Shown here: positions 45,327 to 56,933 of the stretch, piece by piece
Layout: each line of letters begins with the position of its first letter
How positions within the stretch are numbered: position 1 is the stretch's first letter
Assembly: GCA_023853785.1 (NCBI GenBank)
Contig: JAJIRX010001065.1
Coordinates: forward strand, 1 to 64,000
DNA from: Psilocybe azurescens
Taxonomy: Eukaryota; Basidiomycota; Agaricomycetes; Agaricales; Agrocybaceae
DNA length: 64,000 bases
Direction: 5' to 3'
Position numbers and translations under genes: made by a program
Notes under the pieces: generated by a model
The model's input: only the letters and a program-made list of their open reading frames with translations
What the model was told of the DNA's origin: nothing
The model's database searches: none

Positions 45327-48172
45327 CTACATACGACAATGATTGATGGTCCACGCATCGAGCGAGAGTACGATATCAGCATCTGTTGGATCAGCTATAC
45401 CATGTCTGTGGATAAGAAACCAAAAGCTCCATCAATATCGAGTCAAACAGTAAGTATATCAAAAGGCACCGACACGCGGCGTTGTTGAACCAGACACTTA
45501 CTCGGTCCACACATGATGAGCCAATGAAACAGTGTTTCCCTTTCTTTGCAGTGAGTACACGTCATTATTCTACCGTCTGTGGCCTGTTTGTTTCTATTCT
45601 TCTCGGCGAGCTGTATTCTGAAAGACGCGGCGTCGTCGTCCTCGAGTAGTTCCAGCTTGAATGAGGTATTCTTGAGCTCAGATTTAGCCTGATGGTCGTG
45701 GTGATGTCTTGTCTACAAAAACAAAAAGGGGGCAAGTACGCGTCGTGTTGCGATGTACAATGAGTAGACCTTACCACCATTGGCCACCTCATGACGTATC
45801 GTCCCCTAAAGGGACAGTTGCACAATACACATTCAAAAATTGGATCTGCAGCATCCATCTCAGTAGCAGTGGTCGATGTCGGATCAAATCCAAACTGATT
45901 AAGGACGTCCGACATAACGCGCACATCTTCCTGCTTGAAAGTGATGTAATCTTCGTAGTTCCAGGGCCCATATCCTGTTAGTGATTGAAGAATCAAACAG
46001 TCGACTGTGGCAGAATCTTGTTCGAAGCCTTCTCTCTTCTGAATGTAGTGATTGTGGGCGAGAACTCTTGGATGCCATAAACTCCCCTCCCTCGCCGTAC
46101 GTGCTGCATTTATTGCACGAGAACACGGTGGTGGCAAGTCGTAATACAGTCTCCGGATTGAAGGTGTAGGTGGACCCACATGCAACCTTAATAAGGTCAA
46201 GTAGCTTGGCTTCTGTATCAGATTGCCACCGACGTGCGATCTCAGCAAATCCCTGGAGCATAGGATCGAGATGAGCTTCTGCGAAAGGTGTAAGTGATGT
46301 GTTGGTCATGATATCCTGCACGAGTGGCATGAAAAATAACTCTGCTGCAGTGGGAGCGGGTGTGTTAAGAGGATATGCGCTGACACATGCTTTGATACCT
46401 TTCTTCAATACTGGCAATCGTGCGTAGAGAAGCCTAGAACGTTCCGTCCGAAGTCTTTTTGACGGCCAGCACTCAAGGCCTGATTTATGAAGGGATCCAA
46501 AGCGTTGAGATCTCATGCGTCATTGAGGATTAATTATAATTTCGAAACTGTAGAATTATTGCGGCTCACCTCGATCAGTCATTTCTCGTTCACATGCCTT
46601 TTTTACCGTCTTGCCATCTAGCAGGTCTCTATAATCATATCTGTCCAGTGAAGCAAGTTCCGCTTCCCAGCCAAGCGATTTGATATGCTCCACAACTCTG
46701 CGGATAATTCAGATGGATTGCAGTTGGACAAAGAAAATATTGCACACCTTTCTTTGCGCCGAGCATATAAAATGCGTGCTAGTGAAATTTCCGCCCACTT
46801 CAAATAAGTTTCTTCATGCTGCAATTAGGTTCTAATAAAGTCTTTATACAATAGAGCAAGACAGCGCGCACCCTTCCTGAGGCCAGTAGTTCTTCTCTTT
46901 TGACCTTTAACCATTCACATTTATCCTGTGCCGCTATGTACTCTTGCTCCCAGACGTCAATGGTTGCAGCACATTGATATTGTTTCACTGCTGTCTCTGG
47001 TAGATGATGCATAAGATACGAGCAAGTAAACGATACAGAGAATCACCTCTAATTGGCAAATAGACTGAAGGAGCCTCACACAAAAGTCCACAAAAGTCGT
47101 CAGTATATCTCTTCCACTTTTCGGTACGATGAAGATCATGATAATGTACAAATCTGGCACTGATACTCAGCATTTCCATTGTATCTTCAATGTGGAATAA
47201 TTTTACCTGGATTTGATACAGGGGCACATGCTCGTATTCTCCCAGCAAAGTAGGTGTAGACGTCTTTGTTGCCTTTGAGACAGTACTGCAAACGCTGAGT
47301 GAGGTAGAATTTAAGCAAAGATCGAGAGGGGACGTACGTGACAATATTTACCGAACGCTAAGATCGCATATTGAATTTCTCTCAGGTCACTGGGGCAGTC
47401 AGGCATGCCAATGAGAGCTCGAGAATTCTTCCATAAAGTATTTGCCTCTTCGCTCGCGAGAGCGGAGTGGAGACGTTTCGAAGTCCGGGATAAATGTAGT
47501 AGATCTTTGGGCTCAAGGTATATGAAAATCTAAGGGAAAAATGTATTGAGGTGTAATTGAAAAATGGGACAACAAAGTAGCACGTACTTCGAGCAACCAT
47601 AGCTCAGTGGGAAGTCCGTTTAGACCCTGAGCCTGGATCTCTGGTATCTCTTCTGCCTCGACGAGTTTCTTCTTCGAAGTTCGGCTGGAGGATTTGCCTA
47701 ACGTAGCTTTTCGTCTCTTTTTCGGTGGTTGATTATCTTCCAATTCTGCAGCGCCGCATGCCACTGGCGAGTCAGAGGTCGTTGCATTTGTACCGAGCAA
47801 TGTTGAAGTCCTGGTAGATCTGGTTTTGCCCGCAGGGAGCCGATATACCAGTGTAGTGCGGAAAGATCGAAGTAAGTTCCCTTCTGCTTGTGGATCTGGT
47901 TTTGCGCCCGCAGGGAGCTGCCGTGTCGGTGGAATGCGGAGAGATTGAGGTAGATTCCCTTCTGCTTGTGGATCTGGTTTTGCGTTTGCAGGGAGCCGAC
48001 ATGCCGGTGGAGTGCGGAGAGATCGAAGTAGATTCCCTTCTGTCTGTGAAAGTAGCAAAATGGTAGGGTAGGGAACACCAGGAACCGACCACCGTAGTGG
48101 AAGATTTGGCCTAAATAGTCTCAGTGTCACCACCACAGTGAGTGGTTCGCGATTGTGACATAAATCTTGCAT
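45327..48172 (-). CDS. F-box protein with N-terminal repeats
   Basis: Substrate adaptor of SCF ubiquitin ligases by homology. The F-box spans an intron at about 47580: LNGLPTELWLLE, then IFIYLEPKDLLHLSRTSKRL. It is followed by a basidiomycete-type tail: NTLWKNSRALIGMPDCPSDL, CHYCLKGNKDVYTYFAGRIR, FCGLLCEAPSVYLPI, ALGWEAEL-like SLGWEAELASLDRYDY, CNKCS, SLWHPRVLAHNHYIQ, CVLCNCPFRGRYVMRWPMVV and CTHCKERETLFHWL; the paired cysteines suggest metal binding. The N-terminus holds a nuclear-type basic patch (PKKRRKATLGK) and three 26-residue repeats. At least eight introns. One frame change lies in the G4 run near 46092-46100. Both ends are uncertain; the start could be downstream of 48172. Confidence 0.7.
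47817..48048 (-). repeat. Three tandem 76-78-bp coding repeats
   Basis: Copies at 47817-47892, 47893-47970 and 47971-48048. Each runs from gatctggttttgc to cttctgcttgtg (plus strand) and encodes a 26-residue unit with KPDPQAEGNL. Divergence between copies is modest. Confidence 0.9.
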
Positions 48173-49797
48173 AATTTAAAATATCCAGAAAACAGCGGGT
48201 GTAAATGTGACGACGCGTTCAATAAGTGTGAGTTCGCCCCCCAAACACATAACGAGTGGCTATTTCATAAGTCGCGTAGAAATAAACGCTTAAAAATTGT
48301 AATAGCGTGCTCTACAGCTCCGAAATTTGAGAACAAGTTTGGAAAACATGTCACGGCTCGACGAGTATGGTTCAGAGTTGAGTATGATGGTAAACGAAAT
48401 TGCAAATTTTCCAGGGCCGTTCGGAGTAGATCGGACAGTGACCTGGAACACCATGCGCACTGATCGCGTGATATCTCGATGAAGATCGAGAGCCTGGACA
48501 GTGGATACCGTAGTCGATGCTTGGTACAGTACACTGGCCAAGCCGCTCTTTGGCACTCCTTTCTCTAAAGAGCGAGATCCGGTACACTCCAAGTAGGATA
48601 CAAGAACAAAACCATAGGTAAATAGTTTACACAGACCATAGAAATGCTACATCCCGCACATCTTGAGAGTGTGACGTTGTCGAGGCGAGACTTTCAGTAT
48701 CCCTGACACTGCATGCCTTAGGTATGACGATTTTCGGGGCTACTAGGATATCCATAACGCAAAGAGCGAGATATACCAGCCAACTATCTCCTGACAAAGA
48801 AGTATTGGGGTTGAGGTTAAAGTCAGAGTCAGAAGCGTGTTGAAAGCAATCCTTCTTGTCTTTTCCCATGGCAATTACCCCTAAACACGAGGAACGGTGT
48901 CGCGGACCGGTTGATTTGCAAGTCCGCATGCAAAACGTTAGTGTCACATTTGGGGCGCATTGACCATCACAACTTTGAATAAGATAACTGAGCTTCTTGG
49001 TTAGACAGAGGGGAGACAAATATCCTCCACTAAACTCTCGGATATTTGTGAGTAACTTGGTCCAGATGTGAGTCAAGGAATCTGTGGATACAGATTACTT
49101 GGGGTGCCTAAGGCTTGCCCAGGCTCCTTCATTTCGGATCGAAGGTGTGATCTGTGCGACTGTGCACGTGATTTGAACGCGTCGAGGACGCGAAAGGTTC
49201 AAACCTAATGTGCGCCGATCACGCTGGTCCTGATGGGACCCCGGAGTGCATATGAATAGGGCAAGCCTCAGCCCGATTCTGGTGATCCGAAAACTTTCAG
49301 GAAAGCCTCTGAAAGCGAAGGAGAACTGGGTAAGTCCAGAGCATCTGGTGAACAGGATTGTGGCAAATCTGAGCCAGATCCAACCTGCTACACCAAGTCA
49401 GAGTGTGAGCTCCTCTGGCAGGTTGATGAGGCGAAGATGAGCCAATCTGACACCCCAATCTAGCTCCACTCTGGGCAGATATCAAGTATCCTAGTCGTTT
49501 AATATTCATTGATGCGATAAAAGGTACAGTGGAGAATGTAATCATTGAATGAGGGCAATTGTAATGTAAAAGGCAAATGCGTAAGGACAAGGCAACTAAA
49601 CAGCAGTATACCTAAACGGGTCAGGTTTGTAGAGAGGACATATCGATACAAATGCAAGGTCAAATCGAGCGAGCAATAAGTGCAGCCACCAATCTGGGCG
49701 TCGTACGTGTAACTCGGATAAGGGTATTCGTAAATGCGAGAAGGATTCGTAAGATGGGGTAAAAGGGAAGGGAGAGTCTGTATGTTTTAATCATCGT
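48173..49797. other. Non-coding region between F-box gene and YR retroelement
   Basis: No supported gene in 1.6 kb. It may include the unmapped 3' end of the retroelement. A long hairpin lies at 49171-49206. Confidence 0.4.
49171..49206. repeat. Imperfect inverted repeat (hairpin)
   Basis: tttgaac cgcgtc gag gacgcg gaaag gttcaaa pattern: inner 6-bp arms cgcgtc/gacgcg and outer arms tttgaac/gttcaaa with a bulge. Function unknown. Confidence 0.6.
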
Positions 49798-51347
49798 CTA
49801 GAGTGAGAGTGCCATCTGAAGATGTGTAAAGTCCTTCGGGATGCGAGAACGAACCCGGAATTCTTCGAAAATGATGGCTAGCCGGTCAATATGCGCCTTG
49901 TTGTATGCCCTTGAGGTGCTCATGGGCAGGATTTCATCCATGCGTCGCCAGTATAACAAGAAAGCTAACGATGTCCACCCTCCTGTGGCCGCCCACGATC
50001 TCTGGAGGAACACCAGCGAGCAGCAATTCGACTGCACCTCCAATCCTGAAGCTGTGACCCAGGACGTGGGCGAGCATAGCTGTTGCCCAGATACCGTTAA
50101 CGAAGACTAAGAATTCAGCTTTTAGTAGATTCTTAGGCTGACCCGACCCTGTCTTGTATGCGAATAAGGCCACTGGAGGGTCTGACAATGCGAATTTGTT
50201 GAGTAAGAGGTGGTTGTTAAGGGCGGCCACTGGGCAGAGGTAGTCAGCGCCCGGCCGGTGAGGATGACTGAAGCGCCTTCTTCCTTGGTCGTCTTTGTCC
50301 AAGGTATTCGGAAGGACGCTGTGCGCGTACCGTCCCTGAGGACCCGAAAGACAACGCTAGGAAACATTAGTTATGACCATGGGTCCGCACGCTAGGAAGG
50401 GACGTACGCCGCTGAGCTCAGAACATTGTATTGGTCACTGAACGCGTTTCCCCACCGTCACCGTCTCTCCAAGACGACGACACCCAAAGAAGGTGACTAG
50501 GGCTACTGCCCACACCGCTGCATGAAAGGGGTTAATGATGTCAATAGCTCGGCGTATTGCACAGAGGTGCTCAATTGAGACTGGCGCGCTTGGAGGGGCC
50601 GCTTATGTTTGGCACCCTCCTTGTTCGCCGAAATTCGTGCCATCCTTACCCACTCGTCACTCCCACACCAAGCCGCGTGATTGACTAAGTGCCAGCTGCG
50701 AATGCCTGAGAGCCACAATCGTATGGTGCGGCCGCTCCTTATACCCTTCCAGCTTCCGATGAAGGCACAGAGCAGAGCGTAGGAGGCTGGCATGCGGTCA
50801 TCCTCTGATATGTGCCACTCGTCGCAGAATTGAGTGAACCTCATAACCCCAGCACCATATGTTGCTTTGGTGTTGGGTGCGAGTCGCCATGGATAGCTAA
50901 ATGGGCTCTCTCGATGAGTGGAGGGGGAAGGGAGTCTAACAAGCCTAGCCTGTGACGCAAGCCGTAAGGTGTGCTCCATGATGAGATGCGGTCTGCTGCC
51001 GCTCACGTGGGGACGGAGGGCACTTGTATCCACCTCACGACCTGCTTGTGGCTTTCGAGCACGAATGTTTCTGGTGAGTGGTGTCTGAAAAGCGGGAGCG
51101 AGGGAAGGGCCTGGGCTGGGTTTGGGGTGTGAGGAGACCGGATTCGATATGGGCACTTCAAGAGCAGGGATGACGGACGGCGGAACAGGCTGTGTACAAG
51201 AAGATGGTCTAGTGAAATGGCCAAAAAGAGGGGAAGAGCTTTGTGCAGAGGAAGAAAGGGGGAAGAGTCATGTGAAGTGGGAGATTGATAATGTAATCTA
51301 AACTTGGAACGTGCAAAACTGGGATGAGAGGTCGTACTAAGGGGCAT
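49798..51347 (-). pseudogene. Tyrosine recombinase of YR retroelement
   Basis: N-terminal SAM-like domain: TKATYGAGVMRFTQFCDEWH, MPASYALLCAFIGSW, TIRLWLSGIRSWHLVNHAAW. Catalytic part: first Arg in FFGCRRLGETV (about 50450), HSFR (HxxR) in GHSFRIGGAVELLLAGVPPE (about 50040), GGWTSLAFLLYWRR with the nucleophilic Tyr (about 49955). Frame changes at about 50500, 50400 and in the GGG near 49990. Confidence 0.85.
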
Positions 51348-51521
51348 GATAACTTTGTAGTATCGACTTGAATATCTGTGCTAATATCTGGTGCTACGGA
51401 AAGGGAGCGAAAGCGTAGAAAAGGGTTTCGGGGCTCAGTGGGCGCGGTAGATCCAAGTCAGATCCACCCACTGTCCTCTCGGCGCTCGTCACCGACGAGA
51501 AGCTACGATTAAAAATTGTCA

Positions 51522-52037
51522 TCAATAAAGCAAAGTGCGATTTCCTCTGGGAGGAGTTGCTGAATAAAAACACGCCTTCCAGCTGGCCCTGGTTCTCCCG
51601 CGCGAGATAGGGTCGGCCGGGTTGGCTGCAGACTCGATATATTCGATAGAAGGATAGATAGAAGTGTCGGCGAAGGTTAAAAGGGTGCGGACAGCTAGAT
51701 TAATGTGGGTGTTGGCGCTGCGGCCTTTCTCCATGGCGCCTATAGTGCCTTGGTTGTCGGAATGGATGAGGATGTGGGAGTCCCGAACACCCTTCTCTTC
51801 AAGAAGGTATGCCAGCAGCTCGATGGCCAAGGTCTCTAGCCAGCAGATGTCCCTCCCTGGAATCTTCCACGCAGGGGACAGCTTGAAGGCTGCCCATACA
51901 TCGCCGATGACTACGCCTATGCCCCACGGTTGAGGCGTCAACGTAGATGCCCAGATCCTGTACGGGCCCTTTCGCACGAAGGGTGCGCTAAACGCCAGGA
52001 AGTGACAACCTATCCATCCACCAGCGTAGATCATCAA
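51522..52037 (-). pseudogene. RNase H domain of YR retroelement
   Basis: GIGVVIGDVWAAFKLSP, IPGRDICWLETLAIELLAYL, ILIHSDNQGTIGAMEKGRSA and IEYIESAANPADPISRGR match the RNase H of DIRS-order elements (ExxAxEL, HSDN and NPADxxSRG). It precedes the recombinase and follows the RT in another frame. Confidence 0.85.
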
Positions 52038-52149
52038 TCATTGGGCGCGGTGGGTATCGTAAGGTGTAGACGTTATCATGAAAAGATGCGGCAAAGTTAG
52101 ACAAAGACGAGAGACGTGATCTGCCGTCCTGATATACGAATGCGACATG

Positions 52150-53495
52150 ACATAATGAGCCATGAATCCTATCGATATCGAGGAGCTGGCATGCCTGGCG
52201 AGAGCTCCCAAAGCGGTCGATAAACGAGCGTACTCGATGCATGAATTTCAACCTCTTGGTCTCCGGTGAGGCTAACTAACTTCTTCGGAATGTCCCACAA
52301 GAACCCTATAAATTCAGTGACGAAGGTGAAAAGGAGGTCTCCCTTGACCTGGTGCCAAGGTACATGCAGTGGGGCGATCAAACGCAACATTGCCTCCCTA
52401 TCGTAATCGTGAACGAAGGCCTGTGTCTGGGTCAAGGAAGCGGCCATTTGGGTTAGGGATTCGGAAGGCCTTGAGATCGTCCTCGTATTTGACAATTGGC
52501 TTAACGCCCTCTCCAGCCAGTATGTCAACAACTGCATTAGCGATCATACCGGCGTTGCTGCTGGCGCTCGCTGTCCCGAATGGGTGGGCATGATCAATGT
52601 AAAATTCGCCGGCCACTGTGCCTTGAGCAACGAGCCACGGTTTGTGGGATGGGGTGACTGGGCATGTTCTGTGAAACTTCGCAATATCGAAGGTACATGC
52701 TTGCGTCCCCGGAGGGGCGAGCGCAATCTATAAGAATCACATAAGTTACAGTTGCGATAGACAGGTGTTAGGGTGTGGGATGGCCCAGGGCGGCATATTA
52801 AGTTGCATGTTACGCGTGTCCACCCATGCTGAACATGGTGTTAAGTGACACGAACGAAAGGGCACGCTTGGCATGATGATTTACCAAGCCCCCGATCGTG
52901 TTATGAGGGGTACTTAGCCAGACGGTTGAGTGATCAAACAAACAATCGAGTGATTAAGCACCCCCGGTCGGACAGCGCAGGCATGCAAATGTCCAAAATG
53001 AAGGTATGAAATGGCCTCACGCACGAAACGCAAAGAGGCCAATGCAAGAGATGAAGATGTAGGGAATATCAGAAGAATAGAACTCACAGCTTCTGCTACC
53101 CTCGACGCCGTGTCAAAACGGGTAGGGAACTTGTCTTTCGGAATGTAGGAATTGACAGAAGCTTGGAAACCTGAGGCTTTAGACAGGTGTCGGCATATCC
53201 GAACTTTGTCTGGGACTCCAGGAGACTGTGGTTGTATGGATACGATGATTGGGGAGGAGTGGAAAGGACCACGTAAGATGCGCTCGGTTTCTTCTTTGGA
53301 GTAAGGGCCTGACATGCGTCCGGTGGCCACTTCTTTCTTGAGATATTGTTCGACTTCCTCTTCGTGACCAAGGATGGAAGGATTGGGAGGGATGACGACA
53401 GTTTGGGAGAGAGGGGGCATATAACCGATAGGGAAACCTTTGTCTAGGTGAGAGACAAGGAATGGATAGCTATCTAAAAGGTTGTGTTTCGACAA
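52150..53495 (-). pseudogene. Reverse transcriptase of YR retroelement
   Basis: PPLSQTVVIPPNPS, VRICRHLSKASGFQASVNSY, FPTRFDTASRVAEA, then a 360-bp intron, then IALAPPGTQACTFDIAKFHR, AGEFYIDHAHPFGTASASSN and the active-site motif VKYEDDL (YxDD, about 52485). The thumb region FVTEFIGFLWDIPKKLVSL follows. Frame changes near 52425 and 52265. Confidence 0.85.
52728..53087 (-). other. Intron within the retroelement RT gene
   Basis: Donor gtgagt at 53087, acceptor ttatag at 52728. Removing these 360 nt joins VAEA to IALAPPG in phase and restores RT homology across the gap. It is about six times longer than ordinary introns in this window. Confidence 0.7.
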
Positions 53496-53651
53496 AAATG
53501 CTGGAAGGCCGAAGAATCGTAAGGGTGCACTATACGTTCGAAAATGGAAGAGTAGATGGGAAGGTCATAAAGGGAAGGTTTACGGGGAATAATAAAGGGG
53601 AAAGGTCTGTATAGTCCAGTTTCGGGGGGCGTGCCGCCCTCGAGGAATGCT

Positions 53652-55120
53652 TCAGTATCCGACTGGGTTCGAGCGACAGGTCCAGGAGAACGCGTTGTGG
53701 TTCTTACTACCACAATATGAGCATTGGTGGACGGAGTCGTCCCGGTGGTTGCATCCGGCCTTGTCGCCTTTGACGTTCCAGCCAATGCACACCCTCCGTC
53801 CCTCCGGGGTCACAATTCCTTTAGCAGTACTCTTCAGCCCATGCGGGTTTTCCGTCAGAGAATTTAACTGGGGCTGAGGCGCCCAGGTGGATTTGCGAGT
53901 TATGTCCTCTCTCGGCACAGACGCAGGCAGGTGGAAGAGGAGGGTAACCTTCCGCTGCCTGACTGAAAGGGCTGGTTGGTGCGGTCACGGTCAAAGGGGC
54001 GACGGAAGCCGAGAGGTTTGGGTCCTGATGTTCCGGCGTGGGAGCCTCCATCTCGAGGCCCTGATGAGGACCGATTTCTGAAGTCTGCGCCGAATTTCTG
54101 GGTCAACCTAGCCTCTAGATGGAAGTGTTCTTCGCACATCGCGAATCTCCTTTCGTATAAATCTATGTCAAATAGTTCTTTTTTAGTTGCGTGAGCCTGC
54201 CTCAGCTCATACTCCAAAGGCCGCCATGCAGCAAATAACTCGTCTCGTTTAATTTGCTCGCTGAAGAAGCCAAAATGATGTTCGTACCATCTCGAATGAA
54301 GACCTTCGTCTCCATCCTTGTCCCTTTTCTGCTGAAAGCGGAAATTATTTTCGGCTGCCTCCATCCACTGACTGCATGTCAGGGTGCCGTCGCTGCCGAA
54401 CCTATCGGTGAGTTTCCCAACGTCAAGGATGTACATACCTTTTGATTCCCCGGGAAGGGGATTAGCTTTGACCATTGGCAAGGTCGCCGCCTCCTCGGTA
54501 ATGGTCTGGAGGTTTTTGTTGAGATGAAATGACATGGGTGTCATAATATGCGCTTCGGTGTCATATAAGATCTGGGGGTGCTCCAAAGGAGTGGGGCGTC
54601 CTTTGGCTCTAGGAACCAAGAGACTGCCATCCATGCACCTCCGTTTGTTGATCCGCATTTCTTCTGATGTCGACTTGTCGTCTGCTTTTCTTTTACCTTA
54701 AACATGGCTTCTTTATCCGCCGTTTCTTGGTCTGCAAAGCCACTTGGCCAGGCTAGAGTAGACATGTTGACTGACGGTAGAGAAGAAGGAAGGTACCTTT
54801 AAACGATTCAAATCGTCCTCTTCGATCGTAATTAAAGACGCCGTCTCCGATCCAGGAACTGGGTGAGTCACTGGGTCGGTTTGGTGATCTAGGGACTTTA
54901 GTTCTCTTGCCGCATTTTCGGCTTCAATAGATTTGTTTCGTATGAGCTTGTTTGTGAAACTAAGACTTTTTAGGGCATCTATTAAATTAGGTTTGTGAGT
55001 TCGAGGGACCCTAGGGGGGGGTCCTGTCTGTTCTGGTACTCCCATGGGCTGTACTTGTGCCATGTCTTCGTTTCCGGCGTCGTTGTCTCCAGTATTCCCG
55101 GTGTTTCCGGTGTCAACCAT
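53652..55120 (-). pseudogene. gag-like ORF of YR retroelement
   Basis: Starts MVDTGNTGNTGDNDAG at 55120; contains a coiled-coil-like stretch (NKSIEAENAARELKSLDHQT) and the block LTDRFGSDGTLTCSQWMEAA with WYEHHFGFFSEQI. It ends with a zinc-knuckle-like CIGWNVKGDKAGCNH and HQCSYCGSKNHNAFSWTC. A probable intron begins after DDLNRLK (donor gtacct about 54797). Frame changes near 54650 and 53900. Confidence 0.7.
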
Positions 55121-56368
55121 TGTGAATAAGAAAAAAGGAAAATGAGTTTGAGGAAGAGAGAACCGTTGAAAAAAGGTTTCTCGGACGAGAAGGGTTTTTT
55201 CCCGGCGAAATGGATCAGAATTTCGTGCAAGGGAAGCTCTCCCTTGCCTTACATTAGCCAAAACCTTGCTATTGTTTGTACATCTTATGTACAGACAACT
55301 ATACAGTTTTAGCGCTTCTCTGATCCATTTGCTTGACGTTATCTTATCCAGTTATGAGCGATGCTTCGCTCTGCTCATCTGGGAGTTAGCTAATGATCTT
55401 GCTTTCGTCCAACTTGCATCCAACTTTCATCCGTTCTGACATCCAACTTCCAGCTTAGTTTTTGACATTTCACCGCTTGCTGAATCTTGTGTAGTTGGAT
55501 GTACACGTCTGATGATTCCATCGATAAGAGGAACCAATCAAAGAGACCCGTCTTGTTGGTTCTTAGGAATGTACATTCCTATCAGTCGCGGACTTGGAAT
55601 TGGCTGCACACACAGCGATCTATGTGAAAATTTTTACCCACTCTTAACACCCTGAGCGCATGAGCGGTGTTTTCTCGAGCTTCTTTCTTTTGTGAGCTCT
55701 GGAATCCACTGCATTAAAGCAACGTAGTGAGTCCCTGACTCTGAATATTTTCCTACTTGAAATTCGTATCTGCGAGTTTACGCTTACCGTTCATCATCGA
55801 AATGTGCAGGAATCCCGGAAAAGACGGTAAACGTCGTCCTTCTTCCTCACAACTTCGCAGCATCGACATCAAGTCTTCAGATCCTGGCAGTCTCTCTAAA
55901 CCCGTGCTCCGCATGTCAAATTTTCGAAAAGAGCACCCGTGGAGGCACGCTATCTCCTTTATCCACTGACCGTGTATTTATCGACAATTGTCCTGGCATA
56001 TTTGTGCATTATTACTCAGTGTTATTAGATGGTTATCGATCTTTGGAACTCTCGCTGCTTTTGTAGTCACCTCTAGGCTGTGCCCAATTATTCCAAAAAG
56101 AAATCGCACTCCATCAAGTATGATGATTCGCGTACGATGAACGTGATAGGAGAAACATGAGCGGGCCCCGAGGCAGTTTAACTGCCTCGTCACTTAAAAC
56201 CTTGTGAAATTTCCTAATCCAGAACAAGGATGGGATATATAAAAGATGTGACTGCTTTCTTGGAACCGCAGAAAAATCACCCATTGTAGGGCCCCCAAGG
56301 TAGTGTTCCATTGTCGTTCTCTATCCACCCGCTGCTAACACATATTTCAGGGAACGCTACATTCGTTC
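55121..56368. other. Leader/flank of retroelement with hairpins
   Basis: No supported gene; a 70-codon ORF at 55757-55969 lacks features. Perfect inverted repeats: 55227-55247 (8-bp arms), 55277-55293 (7-bp arms), a 16-bp palindrome aggaatgtacattcct at 55565-55580, and 56169-56189 (9-bp arms, loop tta). Confidence 0.55.
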
Positions 56369-56933
56369 ATGGCGTTCGACTTCGCATTAAGCCATCGGCG
56401 ACGAGCGCACATACCCAGCTTGCTGCGGCATGTCCTCGTCGTCGGCCATGCTACATGTAAGTACTTGCCTTCGTTCTATAGGCTTGCCTTCTAACGCTTG
56501 CAACAGATCCGAACCATTTCCATACTACTCGTACCAATTTTCTCCCTAAAGGAACGACTAGGGTGGCACCCATCTCTATACAGGACATCGACGATGAATG
56601 CTTTCTCCACAGAGAATATGTTCGTCGTCGGCACATGAATGATGTTCGTTATTTCTTTATTTCTTTCTTCTCCGCAACTTTTAACTGTTTGAACAGGGTC
56701 CTGTTCATACACCCGTCGATTCTAGTGGGTGGGGCGCCGTCTCGTTGAGTACCGACCCAGTGTTATCCATACCACATACCACACATCCCCTACCCCTATC
56801 GGTACCCATATGTACTCCTTCAGTACATATGAGTATCGATAACGATCCTCGTCGTTTAAGACGACTGAGGATGCCTGTCGCTTGCAGCGGATCCCCATGT
56901 GGATTGCTGGTGACAAAGCCAACCGACTGCTAA
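56369..56933 (+). CDS. Possible spliced hypothetical protein
   Basis: Not recognised. Exons starting MAFDFALSHRRRAHIPSLLR (56369 to about 56459), then YPNHFHTTRTNFLPKGTTRV with ISIQDIDDECFLHREYVRRR (56510 to about 56642), then GPVHTPVDSSGWGAVSLSTD (from about 56700) to a stop at 56931-56933, join over GT..AG introns. The last exon includes two large hairpins, which makes coding doubtful; it could equally be a structured non-coding sequence. Confidence 0.25.

Larger units (their letters stand above)
49798..55120 (-). mobile_element. Tyrosine-recombinase retrotransposon (DIRS/Ngaro type)
   Basis: Reading leftwards on the minus strand: gag (55120-53652), reverse transcriptase (53495 to about 52150), RNase H (52037-51522) and tyrosine recombinase (51347-49798). 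This order with a YR in place of a DDE integrase defines the DIRS order; basidiomycete members are mostly Ngaro-like, but I could not find the split repeats that would settle it, so the true ends are unknown. Frame changes are present in every ORF. Confidence 0.85.

Noticed and set aside
47817..48048. CRISPR-like array
   Set aside because: Contiguous coding repeats without spacers, in a eukaryotic F-box gene.
49150..49235. tRNA gene (ggttcaaacc resembles a B box)
   Set aside because: No matching A box, anticodon arm or acceptor stem; the motif is part of an inverted repeat.
55757..55969. 70-codon ORF as a gene
   Set aside because: No domain, no neighbouring exon that splices convincingly.
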